Shown in pieces: positions 1 through 8,166 of a stretch of DNA of 39,977 nucleotides. Made by a program: the position numbers and the translations under genes. Every line of letters begins with the position of its first letter. Position 1 is the first letter of the stretch. The notes below the pieces were generated by a model that had not been told where the DNA came from, searched no databases, and was given only the letters and a program-made list of their open reading frames with translations. The DNA comes from Betaproteobacteria bacterium (GTDB taxonomy: Bacteria; Pseudomonadota; Gammaproteobacteria; Burkholderiales; SG8-39). The stretch spans positions 1-39,977 of the forward strand of contig VBCH01000216.1 in NCBI GenBank assembly GCA_005884455.1. The letters run 5' to 3'.

Positions 1-178
1 GGTCGGCGAGGTTCAGCTTGTTCTCGTTGATGAGCATGGTCTGGTGCTTGATCCAGGCCTGCCAGGCTTCCTTGGAGACGTTCTCGTAGATGCGCTTGCC
101 GAGTTCGCCCGGGTAAGGGGGGAAGTCCAGCCCTTCCGCGTCGCGGCCAAGCTTGATGCATTTCACCATCCTTGCCAT
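1..178 (-). CDS. yggX: Fe(2+)-trafficking / oxidative damage protection protein YggX (partial)
   Basis: The reverse strand from the ATG at 178 reads [19 protein letters not shown] followed by [17 protein letters not shown] and [14 protein letters not shown], the signature of the small YggX family (about 90 residues). The gene leaves the window after about 59 codons, so the C-terminus is missing. Family members are cytosolic and are linked to protecting iron-sulfur clusters from oxidation and to iron handling. The conserved early Cys (residue 7) is present. It lies 33 bases downstream of argA on the same strand, so rsmE-argA-yggX could be one transcript. The assignment rests on strong family similarity; the exact biochemical role of the family is still debated. 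Confidence 0.93.
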   Translation of the reverse strand, partial: MARMVKCIKLGRDAEGLDFPPYPGELGKRIYENVSKEAWQAWIKHQTMLINENKLNLAD

Positions 179-211
179 TTTCGCAACCTCGATTCTGGTA
201 TCAGGTCGATT

Positions 212-1525
212 TCAAGTCCGCTTTACTAGGATTTTCGAGCGCCGCTGATAGTTGTACAGCGCTTTCCGTTCCGCCGGCAACACGGCGACATTCGCTTCGG
301 CGAACCCGCGCTCTATGAACCAATGGGTCGCCCGTGTCGTGAGCACGAACAACTTCTTTAGCTTGCTGGCTCGCGCCTGTGTTTCGATATGGTGCAGCAA
401 GCGCTCGCCGTAGCCTGCGTCCCGGTAATCGGGCCGTACCGCGAGGCAGGCCAGCTCGCCGGCACGCCCGTCAAGAAACGGGTAGAGCGCGGCGCAGCCG
501 ACGATCACCCCGTCGTGCTCAATCAACGAAAAGCGCCCGATCTCGCGCTCGAGCAGTTCGCGGCCGCGGCGCACGAGCGTCCCGTCTTCCTCGAGCGGCT
601 CGATCAGCTTGAGAATGCCCCCCGCGTCGTCGATTTTGGCCGGCCGCAGCTTCACCACCTTGTCGGCGGTGATCATCGTGCCCGAACCTTCGTGGGTGAA
701 CAATTCGATCAGCAGAGCGCCGGGGACTGTCCGGCTGATGATATGGGCGCGTTGCATCCCTCCGCGCACGGCCTCGACGGCATGTGCGAGATAGAGGCGC
801 GTATCGTCTGACAGGCGGTTGCTGCGCGCGAGCAGCCCGGCCGCCTCTTCCGCCGTGAGCTCGGGCAGCAACTCGCCGTCCTTGTCCTGCACGGGCGAAT
901 CAGAGAAGAAGATCAACTTTTCGGCGTGAATGGCGGTCGCCGTTGCCACCGCTACGTCTTCCATGGCCAGGTTGAAGACCTCGCCTGTGGGTGAATAACC
1001 GACGGGCGATACGATTGCTATGTTGCCGGCGTCCAGACATCCCGCGATCGCCTGCGCATCGACCTTGCGTACCGAGCCGGTGTACTGGAAGTCGATGCCG
1101 TCGTGCACGCCCAAGGGCTGCGCGGTGATGAAATTTCCCGAGACGCTGTTGATCGCGGCGCCCGCCATGGGTGAGTTGGGAAGGCCCAGGGACAGCAACG
1201 CGTCGATCTCCACGCGCAACAAGCCGACAGCCTCCTTCACGCATTCGAGCGCAACGGGATCGGTGATGCGCAGGCCCTTCGCGTAGCGCGAACGGAGCTC
1301 GCGGCGCTTGAGCTGCGCCTCGATTTGCGGGCGTGAACCGTGCACCAGTACCACGCGCATGCCGGTGCTATGAAGCAGGCTGATGTCGTGTGCGAGGTCG
1401 ACGAACCTGCGCTCGGCGAATATTTCTCCGCCAAATGCAAGTACGAAGGTCTTCCCGCGGAACGCGTGGAAATACGGGGCAACAGAGCGAACCCAGCTGA
1501 CGAACTGGGTGGGATGGGACGGCAT
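212..1525 (-). CDS. argA: Amino-acid N-acetyltransferase (N-acetylglutamate synthase)
   Basis: 437 residues, the usual length of classical ArgA. It makes N-acetylglutamate from glutamate and acetyl-CoA, the first step of arginine synthesis, in the cytosol. An N-terminal amino-acid-kinase-like domain (about residues 20-285, with AFGGE and LVHGSRPQIE) has no kinase role in this family and carries arginine feedback inhibition. A C-terminal GNAT domain (about 293-437) shows LAVRPDYRDAGYGERLL, the acetyl-CoA-binding motif. The ATG at 1525 fits the family N-terminus (PTQFVSWVRSVAPYFHAFRGK) although no clear Shine-Dalgarno sequence precedes it. Both domains look intact. It lies 76 bases after rsmE and just before yggX. 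Confidence 0.95.
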   Translation of the reverse strand: MPSHPTQFVSWVRSVAPYFHAFRGKTFVLAFGGEIFAERRFVDLAHDISLLHSTGMRVVLVHGSRPQIEAQLKRRELRSRYAKGLRITDPVALECVKEAVGLLRVEIDALLSLGLPNSPMAGAAINSVSGNFITAQPLGVHDGIDFQYTGSVRKVDAQAIAGCLDAGNIAIVSPVGYSPTGEVFNLAMEDVAVATATAIHAEKLIFFSDSPVQDKDGELLPELTAEEAAGLLARSNRLSDDTRLYLAHAVEAVRGGMQRAHIISRTVPGALLIELFTHEGSGTMITADKVVKLRPAKIDDAGGILKLIEPLEEDGTLVRRGRELLEREIGRFSLIEHDGVIVGCAALYPFLDGRAGELACLAVRPDYRDAGYGERLLHHIETQARASKLKKLFVLTTRATHWFIERGFAEANVAVLPAERKALYNYQRRSKILVKRT

Positions 1526-1601
1526 GGTGGTGTTGTTCTAAAGGAACCCCGATTCTAGCCAGTTGCCCATCGCAGATACAGCGCACCCGGCGTGCAGAGT
1601 G

Positions 1602-2342
1602 CTAGCAATCGCCCCACAGCACCTGCATCGCCGCGATCGCTGCGAGCGGCGCGGTCTCAGTGCGAAGCACCCGCGGCCCGAAGCGGACCGGAATGAACCC
1701 CCTTGTTTCCGCGCGCTGCCGCTCCTCGGGCGCGAACCCTCCCTCCGGTCCGACCAGCAAGGTCACCTTGCGAGGCGGTTCAAGCTGTTTCAAGTCTCGA
1801 TCGGCATCCGGCGCCAGAAGCAGCCGTAGCTCGTCCGTGGCTGCCTGGCCAAGAAACCCGTCGAAGCCGATGATCGCCCCGATCTCGGGTACGCGGTTGC
1901 GTCCGCATTGCTCGCAAGCGGCAATCACCACGTTGCGCCAGTGTGCGACGCGCCTGTCGGCGCGATCGCTCGAGAGTCTCACTATAGAGCGCTCGCTCGC
2001 GATCGGCACGATCCTGGACACGCCAAGCTCGGTGGATTTCTGCAAGGTAGCATCCATTCGGTCCCCGCTGGGTACACACTGGGCGAGCGCGATGACAAGA
2101 GGCGACTCGCGTTCCGGTGTCTGCCTCGATATCACATGGGCACGCGCATCGCCGGGGGAAACTCGCGTCAGTTCGGCGGAGAATTCCCCGCCCTCGCCGT
2201 TGAACAAGGTGATCGCGTCGCCGCGGCGGAGGCGCAGGACGCCACAATGGCGCGCCACCCGCTCTGGCAAATCGATCTCGGCATCGAGGGAAAGCTGCAC
2301 CGGTGCAAAAAACCGCGGGACGGAAGATGGAAAGCCTTTCAT
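1602..2342 (-). CDS. rsmE: 16S rRNA (uracil-1498-N3)-methyltransferase RsmE
   Basis: 246 residues, typical RsmE length. It methylates U1498 of 16S rRNA in the 30S subunit using S-adenosylmethionine. The N-terminus (PRFFAPVQLSLDAEIDLPE and ITLFNGEGGEF) is the PUA-like RNA-binding part. The C-terminal SPOUT knot is recognised by LLVGPEGGFAPEE and by RFGPRVLRTETAPLAAI, which form the AdoMet pocket. The ATG at 2342 adds a few residues before the usual PRFF start; no closer start codon exists in frame. It is the first gene of the minus-strand rsmE-argA-yggX series. Confidence 0.95.
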   Translation of the reverse strand: MKGFPSSVPRFFAPVQLSLDAEIDLPERVARHCGVLRLRRGDAITLFNGEGGEFSAELTRVSPGDARAHVISRQTPERESPLVIALAQCVPSGDRMDATLQKSTELGVSRIVPIASERSIVRLSSDRADRRVAHWRNVVIAACEQCGRNRVPEIGAIIGFDGFLGQAATDELRLLLAPDADRDLKQLEPPRKVTLLVGPEGGFAPEERQRAETRGFIPVRFGPRVLRTETAPLAAIAAMQVLWGDC

Positions 2343-2435
2343 GCCGCGATTTTATCTAAGGCGGACCCTGGCCTTGACCACTCCTGTAACCCACTGATTC
2401 CAAGGAAACTACGGCTTTTTTCGGCGTGGCGCTGT

Positions 2436-2441
2436 TATAAT
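2436..2441 (+). promoter_or_regulatory. Candidate -10 box (TATAAT) upstream of a long leader
   Basis: A perfect TATAAT at 2436-2441 lies about 210 bases before the start codon of the next gene. No good -35 hexamer sits 16-18 bases upstream; the nearest sequence is T-rich. If used, transcription would start near 2448 and give a long leader or a separate small RNA. Confidence 0.35.
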
Positions 2442-2447
2442 CCAGGC

Positions 2448-2630
2448 AATAAGAATAGTTCCTGGGGAGAACGGCTTACGTAGGAGACCGGCCGCACCTA
2501 TTGCTCTCGTTGCACTGCCGCCCGGGCAGGGAATGGGCGGCTCAAGACTGCGACGATATCGAGCTACCTTGCTTGCACCCAGCTTGCGCTTGCTCCAAGA
2601 GTTGCGATTTGTTTTAAGCGGCCGCACGAT
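2448..2630 (+). ncRNA. Candidate structured RNA or long 5' leader, weak 6S-like box
   Basis: The 309 bases between rsmE and the next gene (2343-2651) hold no credible protein gene. The stretch after the TATAAT can form a 7-bp GC stem with an 11-base loop (2517-2523 with 2535-2541). A second 7-bp GC helix (2489-2495 with 2618-2624) would enclose it. At 2546-2570 the sequence AAGACTGCGACGA followed nine bases later by ACCTTG resembles, as I recall it, the 3' side of the central bubble of proteobacterial 6S RNA (AAAACTGCGACGA...ACCTTG). I found no convincing 6S-type terminal stem, so the identity is open. It could equally be an untranslated leader of the downstream gene. Confidence 0.25.
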
Positions 2631-2651
2631 GATCTGGAAAGGAAGCCAAAA

Positions 2652-3503
2652 ATGAAGCTTTGTCGTTACGGCAGGAACGGGTTCGAAAAACCGGGCGTCA
2701 TCGACGCGCAAGGGCAGTTGCGCGATTTGTCAGGGGTCCTCTCCAACATCGACCAGGAAACGATTTCCTCCAAAGGCCTGACGAAGCTACGCAAGATTCG
2801 CCCGGAATCGCTGCCCTTGGTGCGCGGCAACCCGCGCTTCGGTGTGCCTTATACGGGCATCTCCAAGTTCGTCGCCATCGGTCTAAATTACGTCGATCAC
2901 GCGCACGAGGCGGGTCTGCAAATACCCGCCGAGCCGGTGGTTTTCATGAAGGCGACGACGTGCATCAACGGGCCGAACGATGACATTCAGCAGCCGCGCA
3001 GTTCCACCAAGCTCGATTACGAGGTCGAGATCGCGATAGTCATCGGGACGCACGCCGAATATGTACCGGAGGACGAGGCCCTGGACCACGTCGCCGGCTA
3101 TACGATCGTGAATGACGTATCCGAGCGTGCTTTCCAGCTGCAGTCCTCCCAGTGGGACAAAGGCAAGGGATGTGACACCTTCGGGCCGATCGGACCATGG
3201 CTCGTCACGACCGATGAGATCCCCAATCCCCAAGTGCTCGACGTCTGGCTCGACGTCAACGGCGAACGCAGGCAATCCTCCAATACCAAGAACATGATTT
3301 TCTCCTGTGCGAAGCTCGTGTCGTACGTGAGCAATTACATGACGCTGCTCCCGGGGGACATCATTACCACCGGAACACCCGCCGGTGTGGCGCTGGGGAT
3401 GAAGCCCACCCAGGCGTGGCTGAAGCCAGGTGACGTGGTCACTCTCGGCATCAAGGGACTCGGTGAGCAGCGGCAAAAAGTGATTCCTTACACGGGAAAA
3501 TAA
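2652..3503 (+). CDS. Fumarylacetoacetate hydrolase (FAH) family protein
   Basis: 283 residues: a short variable N-terminal part and a FAH catalytic domain (from about residue 70). Visible family features are the FVAIGLNYVDHAHE segment, the metal-binding acidic residues E124 and E126 in LDYEVEIAIVIG, D155 in IVNDVSER, and GDIITTGTPAGVALGM near the C-terminus. The family cleaves carbon-carbon bonds or hydrolyses oxo-acids with Mg2+ or Mn2+ (ureidoglycolate lyase, acylpyruvate hydrolase, 2-keto-acid hydratases). The precise substrate cannot be read from sequence. An AAGGA ribosome site precedes the ATG. It stands alone between a long leader and a terminator-like hairpin, so context does not name a pathway. 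Confidence 0.9.
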   Translation: MKLCRYGRNGFEKPGVIDAQGQLRDLSGVLSNIDQETISSKGLTKLRKIRPESLPLVRGNPRFGVPYTGISKFVAIGLNYVDHAHEAGLQIPAEPVVFMKATTCINGPNDDIQQPRSSTKLDYEVEIAIVIGTHAEYVPEDEALDHVAGYTIVNDVSERAFQLQSSQWDKGKGCDTFGPIGPWLVTTDEIPNPQVLDVWLDVNGERRQSSNTKNMIFSCAKLVSYVSNYMTLLPGDIITTGTPAGVALGMKPTQAWLKPGDVVTLGIKGLGEQRQKVIPYTGK

Positions 3504-3644
3504 GCAAGGCTTCCGGTTCCTGCCCTCATGCAAGCCCGATGCAGCACCTTCGGGTTTGACCTGTATATCGAGGAAACGACTTGTGCATGGAAGCGGCGAG
3601 ACGGCTGCTTGCCGGGCGAAAGTCAAGAGTGTAGATTCGTTTCC

Positions 3645-3682
3645 AAGGGGGGATACAGCGCGAGCTTTCCCCCTTTTGTTTT
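3645..3682 (+). terminator. Intrinsic terminator or attenuator-like hairpin before dadA
   Basis: AAGGGGG (3645-3651) pairs with CCCCCTT (3669-3675) across a 17-base loop and is followed by a T-rich run (TTTTGTTTT). It probably ends transcription of the preceding FAH-family gene. It ends only a few bases before the GGAGG ribosome site (about 3688) and start codon (3698) of dadA, so it could also act as a leader attenuator. The 194-base gap 3504-3697 holds no other feature I can support. Confidence 0.55.
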
Positions 3683-3697
3683 CTATCGGAGGCGGGC

Positions 3698-5005
3698 ATG
3701 AGAGTGATCGTTCTCGGCGCCGGTGTCATAGGCACGACGAGCGCGTGGTATCTCGCGCAGAGCGGCCACGAGGTCATGGTGGTGGACCGTCAGCCCGAAC
3801 CTGCCCTTGAGACGAGTTTTGCAAATGGCGGACAGATTTCGGTCAGCCACTCCGAACCCTGGGCCAACCCGACTGCTCCTTTGACGATCCTGAAGTGGTT
3901 CGGGCGCGAGGACGCCCCACTGCTCTTTCGGCCACGCGCCGAGCTCGCCCAATGGCTTTGGGGCCTGCACTTCCTCTTTGAATGTTTACCGGGCCGGACC
4001 CGTCGCAACACGGATTCCGCTTTCACACTCGCGCTGTACAGCCGCGAACAACTGCGTCAACTGCGCCGCGATACCGGCATCCGCTACGATTTTGATACCC
4101 GGGGCATCCTGCACCTGTACGAGACCGGTGACGAATTCGACCACGCGAGGAAACAGGCCGAGCTGCTCAGAGCTCGCGGCCTTGACATCGAAATCAAGAC
4201 GCCTGAAGGGTGCCTCGTGATCGAGCCGGCGCTCAGGCAATCGATAGGCCGGGTCGTGGGGGGAGCCTACGCGGCTTCCGACGAATGCGGCGATGCCCAG
4301 GTTTTCACTCGAGCCTTGTCGGATCTTTGTAGGGCGCAAGGCGTGAGCTTCCGGTTCAACGTAAGTGTGAAGCGCCTCGAAGCCGCGCGCGGAGCGATCG
4401 AGCGCGTGGTCATAGACGACGAAAAAGGAATTGAGGAGTCTCTGCGCGCCGAAGCTTATGTTGTTGCGCTGGGAAGCTATAGCCCGCTTCTGCTCGCGCC
4501 GGTCGGCGTCTCGGTACCGGTGTACCCGGTGAAGGGCTATTCGGTTACTTTGCCCCTCGAGCCTGGTGACGAAGCCCCACACACGAGCCTGACCGATCAC
4601 GCACGAAAGATCGTGATCTCGCGACTGGGCGATCGCTTGCGCGTGGCAGGCACGGCGGAATTGAACGGCTACGACACCGAAATGAACGAGCCCCGCTGTG
4701 CGGCGCTCGTCAAGCGCTGCTTCGAATGGTTCCCGAACGCGGGGCGTCCGGAGCGCGCTCAGTTCTGGACGGGACTGCGACCGGCCACGCCCAGCAATCT
4801 GCCCATCATTGGACGTTCGAAGTACTCGAACCTTTTTCTCAACACCGGGCACGGTACGCTCGGGTGGACCCTTGCGTGCGGCTCGGGCCGAGCCCTTGCT
4901 GACATCGTGAGCGGCCGAAAACCGGAGCCCGAGTTCGGTTTCCTCGGGTTCGAGACCAAAACGAAAAGGGCGGCCCTCTCGGTCACCCCGCACCCCACGG
5001 GCTGA
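3698..5005 (+). CDS. dadA: D-amino acid dehydrogenase small subunit-like flavoprotein
   Basis: 435 residues, matching DadA. It oxidatively deaminates D-amino acids, classically D-alanine to pyruvate, and passes electrons to the respiratory chain at the inner face of the membrane. The N-terminus is an FAD-binding Rossmann fold (VIVLGAGVIGTTSAWYLA, acidic D30 in VVDRQ). The family-specific SFANGGQISVSHSEPWANP follows at about residues 44-62. The C-terminal FAD-contact segment is FWTGLRPATPSNLPIIGRS then NTGHGTLGWTLACGSG. A GGAGG ribosome site fixes the ATG at 3698. No alr/dadX racemase is adjacent, so a role in L-alanine catabolism is not shown by context. It is convergent with the polyamine gene, nine bases away. 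Confidence 0.93.
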   Translation: MRVIVLGAGVIGTTSAWYLAQSGHEVMVVDRQPEPALETSFANGGQISVSHSEPWANPTAPLTILKWFGREDAPLLFRPRAELAQWLWGLHFLFECLPGRTRRNTDSAFTLALYSREQLRQLRRDTGIRYDFDTRGILHLYETGDEFDHARKQAELLRARGLDIEIKTPEGCLVIEPALRQSIGRVVGGAYAASDECGDAQVFTRALSDLCRAQGVSFRFNVSVKRLEAARGAIERVVIDDEKGIEESLRAEAYVVALGSYSPLLLAPVGVSVPVYPVKGYSVTLPLEPGDEAPHTSLTDHARKIVISRLGDRLRVAGTAELNGYDTEMNEPRCAALVKRCFEWFPNAGRPERAQFWTGLRPATPSNLPIIGRSKYSNLFLNTGHGTLGWTLACGSGRALADIVSGRKPEPEFGFLGFETKTKRAALSVTPHPTG

Positions 5006-5014
5006 CGCCCGCGT

Positions 5015-6271
5015 CTACTTCACGCCGCCCGCGGCGCGCTTTTTCGTCGCGACGAGCCTGGGCTTGGGCACGGCTTCGACGGTGAGCTCACGCACGAAGT
5101 TCGGCAGCGCGAACAGCGCCTGATGGGCCGCGCCGTTGTAGTACTGCAGATGGTTGAGGCCCCGGTTGCCGATTCGTATATCGATCTCCCCGCTACTTAC
5201 GGCCGCAACGTCCGTGGAATCCGAGCACGCGCACATCGACCACAGGCAGCCGTACAAGGGAATGAACATCGTGTACGGCCGGGCGATCTTGAACATCTTG
5301 GCCAGACGCCCATAGAGCATCTTGACCCGGTCGGGGCGCGACCAGGGGGAGCCCATGTGCAGGGTGAGCACGCCGCCTGCGGCAAGGGCACGCTTGCAGT
5401 CGCGGAAAAATGCCTCCTGGTAGAGCGCGGTGGCAGGACCGATCGGATCGGGCAAATCAAGAGCGATGTAATCGAACTTTTCCTTGGTCTCCGCGATGTA
5501 TTTCAGCCCGTCCTCGATCAGCAGCTTCAGTTTCGGATTGTCGAATACGCCGCGGTGAATCGTGGCGAAGTGCTCCTTGGCGATCTCGACCACCTTCTCG
5601 TCCAGCTCGACCATGACGAGTTGCTCGATCGACGGATGCTTGAGGGCTTCTTCCGCCGCGCCGCCGTCGCCCCCTCCGATCACAAGGACCCGCTTGGGGG
5701 AGGGATGGGCGGTGAGCGCAGGGTGGGTTAGGGTCTCGTGGTAGACAAATTCCTCGCGCTCGGACGTCATGAAGCACCCGTCCAGGCGAAACAGCTTTCC
5801 AAATTGCGGCGTCTCGTGGATTTCGAGGTCCTGGAAACGCGTCTTCGAGGACTCGATCAGTTTGGAGGACCGCAGGAAGAATCCGTAATCGCCGTTCAGC
5901 GCTTCGTACATGAGGCGCTTGTCGCGCGGCACATCGTGCTGCACGTGCTCCTCAGGGCGAAAGAGCTCCATCAGATCGCTTACGACCTGGCGCGCCTTGG
6001 CGCTGTTGTCCTGGGTGTAATTGCACACGTAGACGTCGAGGGTGACGCTCTGGAGTTCCGGCCAGGTATGGATGGCGAGATGCGACTCCGCCAGCACCAC
6101 CGTGCCCGTGACTCCGCCACCGTCGAACTCGTGGAACAGGTCGCCGAGTATCGTGAGACCGGCCCTGTTGATGGAGTCGTGACAAAAACGACGCAGCCCG
6201 GCTGCGTCAGTCAAATACCGTGCATCCCCCCCGCAACGGTACAGATTCGCAACAATGTGCAGTCCGTCCAA
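5015..6271 (-). CDS. Fused S-adenosylmethionine decarboxylase-spermidine synthase
   Basis: 418 residues with two enzymes in one chain. Residues 1 to about 115 form a bacterial (SpeH, class 1b) AdoMet decarboxylase: the self-cleavage site AESHLAIHTWPE contains S63, which would become the pyruvoyl group, with H68 and C83 also present. Residues about 125-400 form a spermidine synthase (SpeE): YHETLTHPAL, the AdoMet loop VLVIGGGDGG (199-204), acidic E222 and LDLPDPIGPA with D272/D275. Together they would decarboxylate AdoMet and transfer its aminopropyl group to putrescine. Self-cleavage would leave a short N-terminal beta chain and an alpha chain carrying the synthase. It is probably co-transcribed with nudC, 42 bases upstream. 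The fusion is directly visible; activity of both halves is inferred. Confidence 0.93.
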   Translation of the reverse strand: MDGLHIVANLYRCGGDARYLTDAAGLRRFCHDSINRAGLTILGDLFHEFDGGGVTGTVVLAESHLAIHTWPELQSVTLDVYVCNYTQDNSAKARQVVSDLMELFRPEEHVQHDVPRDKRLMYEALNGDYGFFLRSSKLIESSKTRFQDLEIHETPQFGKLFRLDGCFMTSEREEFVYHETLTHPALTAHPSPKRVLVIGGGDGGAAEEALKHPSIEQLVMVELDEKVVEIAKEHFATIHRGVFDNPKLKLLIEDGLKYIAETKEKFDYIALDLPDPIGPATALYQEAFFRDCKRALAAGGVLTLHMGSPWSRPDRVKMLYGRLAKMFKIARPYTMFIPLYGCLWSMCACSDSTDVAAVSSGEIDIRIGNRGLNHLQYYNGAAHQALFALPNFVRELTVEAVPKPRLVATKKRAAGGVK

Positions 6272-6313
6272 TTTGCATAAATCCCCACGATCGTTGATAA
6301 CCGAGATGCCGAA

Positions 6314-7168
6314 CTACGATGCAAGCATCTCCCCTTTTGCCGCATCGATCAACCTGCGAGCGATGCTGATTCTAGCAGGCAACCGCGGCAAATTTTCAAG
6401 ATTTTTCGCGTCGAACCACTTCGCGTCTTCGATTTCCGTTCCATCGACGCGAATTTCGCCGCTGCAATAGTCCGCGAAGAACGCGATCATGAGCGAATGC
6501 GGGAACGGCCACGGCTGACTGGCGAAATAGCGCACGTTACGTATCTTGATCCCGACCTCTTCATATACCTCGCGCTCCAAACACTGCTCCAGGGTCTCAC
6601 CCGGTTCGACGAAACCAGCCAAGGCGCTATACATATCCTTGGGAAACCGCGGCGCGCGCGCCAGGAGAAGGTCCTTTTCACGCCGCACTAACCCCATCAC
6701 GGCCGGCGCGAGCCTGGGATACGCCACCAGCCCGCAACCCGGGCATTCTCGGCTGCGCTCGCTCGTCCGCGCTACCGTCGCCCTCCCGCAAGCACCGCAG
6801 TACTGGTGCGTGCGGTCCCACTCGACGATCTGCAGCGCCCGTCCGGCGAGCGCAAACTGCGCTTCATCGAGCGCGCCGAACAGCGCGCGCAGCCCTTGCC
6901 AGATCCATCCTCGCGGCGCGACAGCATCAACCGCAAGCTCGGCCGAGAAACAATGCTGCTCGCCGAGAACCCCAAGATATTGTATTCGCTGGGGCATCAT
7001 ACCCAAAGTATTGGGGTGATTGCAATGGGGAAGCGTGGCTGCGCCCGGCGCAGCGGCGACGAGAAGCTCGGCGCCGCGGAAAACGAACCAGAGCGAGGGC
7101 TCGGGCAGGTCAACGGGAGGCTGAATGGCCGGGGCGTAGGCCGCCGGCCACTGGAAAGGCATGCTCAC
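6314..7168 (-). CDS. nudC: NADH pyrophosphatase / NAD-capped RNA hydrolase NudC
   Basis: 284 residues. NudC hydrolyses NADH to NMNH and AMP and removes NAD caps from RNA 5' ends. A variable N-terminal domain is followed by a four-Cys zinc ribbon (C124, C127, C142, C145), a Nudix box at about 185-207 (GFVEPGETLEQCLEREVYEE) with the catalytic glutamates, and the NudC-specific SQPWPFPHS at 217-225. All key residues are present. The ATG at 7168 follows the reductase stop by 35 bases, and the spermidine enzyme begins 42 bases after nudC ends, so the three genes are probably one operon. Confidence 0.95.
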   Translation of the reverse strand: MSMPFQWPAAYAPAIQPPVDLPEPSLWFVFRGAELLVAAAPGAATLPHCNHPNTLGMMPQRIQYLGVLGEQHCFSAELAVDAVAPRGWIWQGLRALFGALDEAQFALAGRALQIVEWDRTHQYCGACGRATVARTSERSRECPGCGLVAYPRLAPAVMGLVRREKDLLLARAPRFPKDMYSALAGFVEPGETLEQCLEREVYEEVGIKIRNVRYFASQPWPFPHSLMIAFFADYCSGEIRVDGTEIEDAKWFDAKNLENLPRLPARISIARRLIDAAKGEMLAS

Positions 7169-7203
7169 CGTGGGGCGCGCCGCAAAGGTGCCCCTGGCGC
7201 GGG

Positions 7204-8076
7204 TCAGGCCCGGCGCAGCCGCCGGATCAGGCTGGAGGTATCCCAGCGGCCGCCGCCGATCTTCGATACCTCGTCATAGAAACCGGCGACCATCTGGGTG
7301 ACGGGGAGCTGAGCGCCGACCTCCCGTGCCGTCTCGGAGCAGATGCGCAGATCCTTTCTCATCCAGTCCACCGCGAACCCGAAGTCGAACTTGTCGTCGA
7401 CCATGGTCTTGCCGCGGTTCTCCATCTGCCAGGACTGCGCTGCGCCCTTGGAGATCACGTCGAGCACGAGTTTCGCGTCGAGGCCGGCCCGGATGGCGAA
7501 GTTGAGACCTTCCGCCAGGCCTTGCACTAGGCCCGCGATGCAAATCTGGTTGACCATCTTGGTGAGTTGACCGGCGCCCGAGGCTCCCATCAGAGTCACC
7601 GCCTTGGCGAAATGTGCGATGACCGGCTTCGCCCGCTCGAAGGCAGCAGCGTTACCGCCCACCATGACGGTTAGCTGCCCGTTTTCGGCGCCCGCCTGAC
7701 CTCCGGAGACCGGTGCGTCGAGGAAATCGAAGCCGCGCTTTTTCGCTTCGGCGGCGAGCTCGCGCGCCACCTTCGCCGAGGCGGTCGTATGGTCGACGAA
7801 GACCGCGCCCTTGGCCATCTTTTGAAAAGCGCCGTTCGGCCCCAGGGTGACTTCGCGCAAATCCGGGTCGTCGCCGACGCAGGAGAACACGATGTCTGCT
7901 CCTTCCGCTGCCTTGGCCGGAGTGTCCGCGACGCGCCCCTTGTGCTTGCCTACCCAGGCTTCGGCCTTGGCGCGCGTACGGTTGTACACGGTGAGCTCAT
8001 GGCCGCCTTTGGTCACGAGGTGTCCAGCCATAGGAAAGCCCATCACGCCGAGCCCGACGAATGCGAGTTTGCTCAC
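7204..8076 (-). CDS. NAD(P)-dependent beta-hydroxyacid dehydrogenase (GarR / HIBADH family)
   Basis: 290 residues from a GTG at 8076, chosen because an excellent GGAGGA lies five bases upstream and the Rossmann motif GLGVMG falls at residues 8-13 as in the family. The reading frame continues open far upstream but only as antisense of tkt. Other family features are the substrate-binding DAPVSGGQAGAENG and the catalytic Lys in GQLTKMVNQ. Relatives reduce tartronate semialdehyde or succinic semialdehyde, or oxidise 3-hydroxyisobutyrate; sequence alone does not decide which. It is the first gene of the reductase-nudC-polyamine operon and is divergent from tkt, which it may share a regulatory region with. 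Confidence 0.9.
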   Translation of the reverse strand: MSKLAFVGLGVMGFPMAGHLVTKGGHELTVYNRTRAKAEAWVGKHKGRVADTPAKAAEGADIVFSCVGDDPDLREVTLGPNGAFQKMAKGAVFVDHTTASAKVARELAAEAKKRGFDFLDAPVSGGQAGAENGQLTVMVGGNAAAFERAKPVIAHFAKAVTLMGASGAGQLTKMVNQICIAGLVQGLAEGLNFAIRAGLDAKLVLDVISKGAAQSWQMENRGKTMVDDKFDFGFAVDWMRKDLRICSETAREVGAQLPVTQMVAGFYDEVSKIGGGRWDTSSLIRRLRRA

Positions 8077-8125
8077 TGCTCCTCCGTTGCGGTTTTTCTC
8101 GCCAAGCGAGCGAGATTCACCGATA

Positions 8126-8154
8126 ATTATAAGGTTTCCACCTACCCTCCTGAA
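8126..8154 (-). promoter_or_regulatory. Candidate sigma70 promoter for the reductase-nudC-polyamine operon
   Basis: On the minus strand TTCAGG (8149-8154) and a perfect TATAAT (8126-8131) are separated by exactly 17 bases, about 50 bases before the GTG at 8076. The -35 matches consensus only partly. The -10 lies in the 90-base gap between the divergent reductase and tkt genes. I see no convincing plus-strand -35 for tkt here. Confidence 0.5.
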
Positions 8155-8166
8155 TTTTCCGAGTAA

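Noticed and set aside
2448..2630. Firm call of 6S RNA
   Set aside because: Only one short box matches, from memory, and no convincing 5'-3' terminal stem was found; kept only as a low-confidence candidate.
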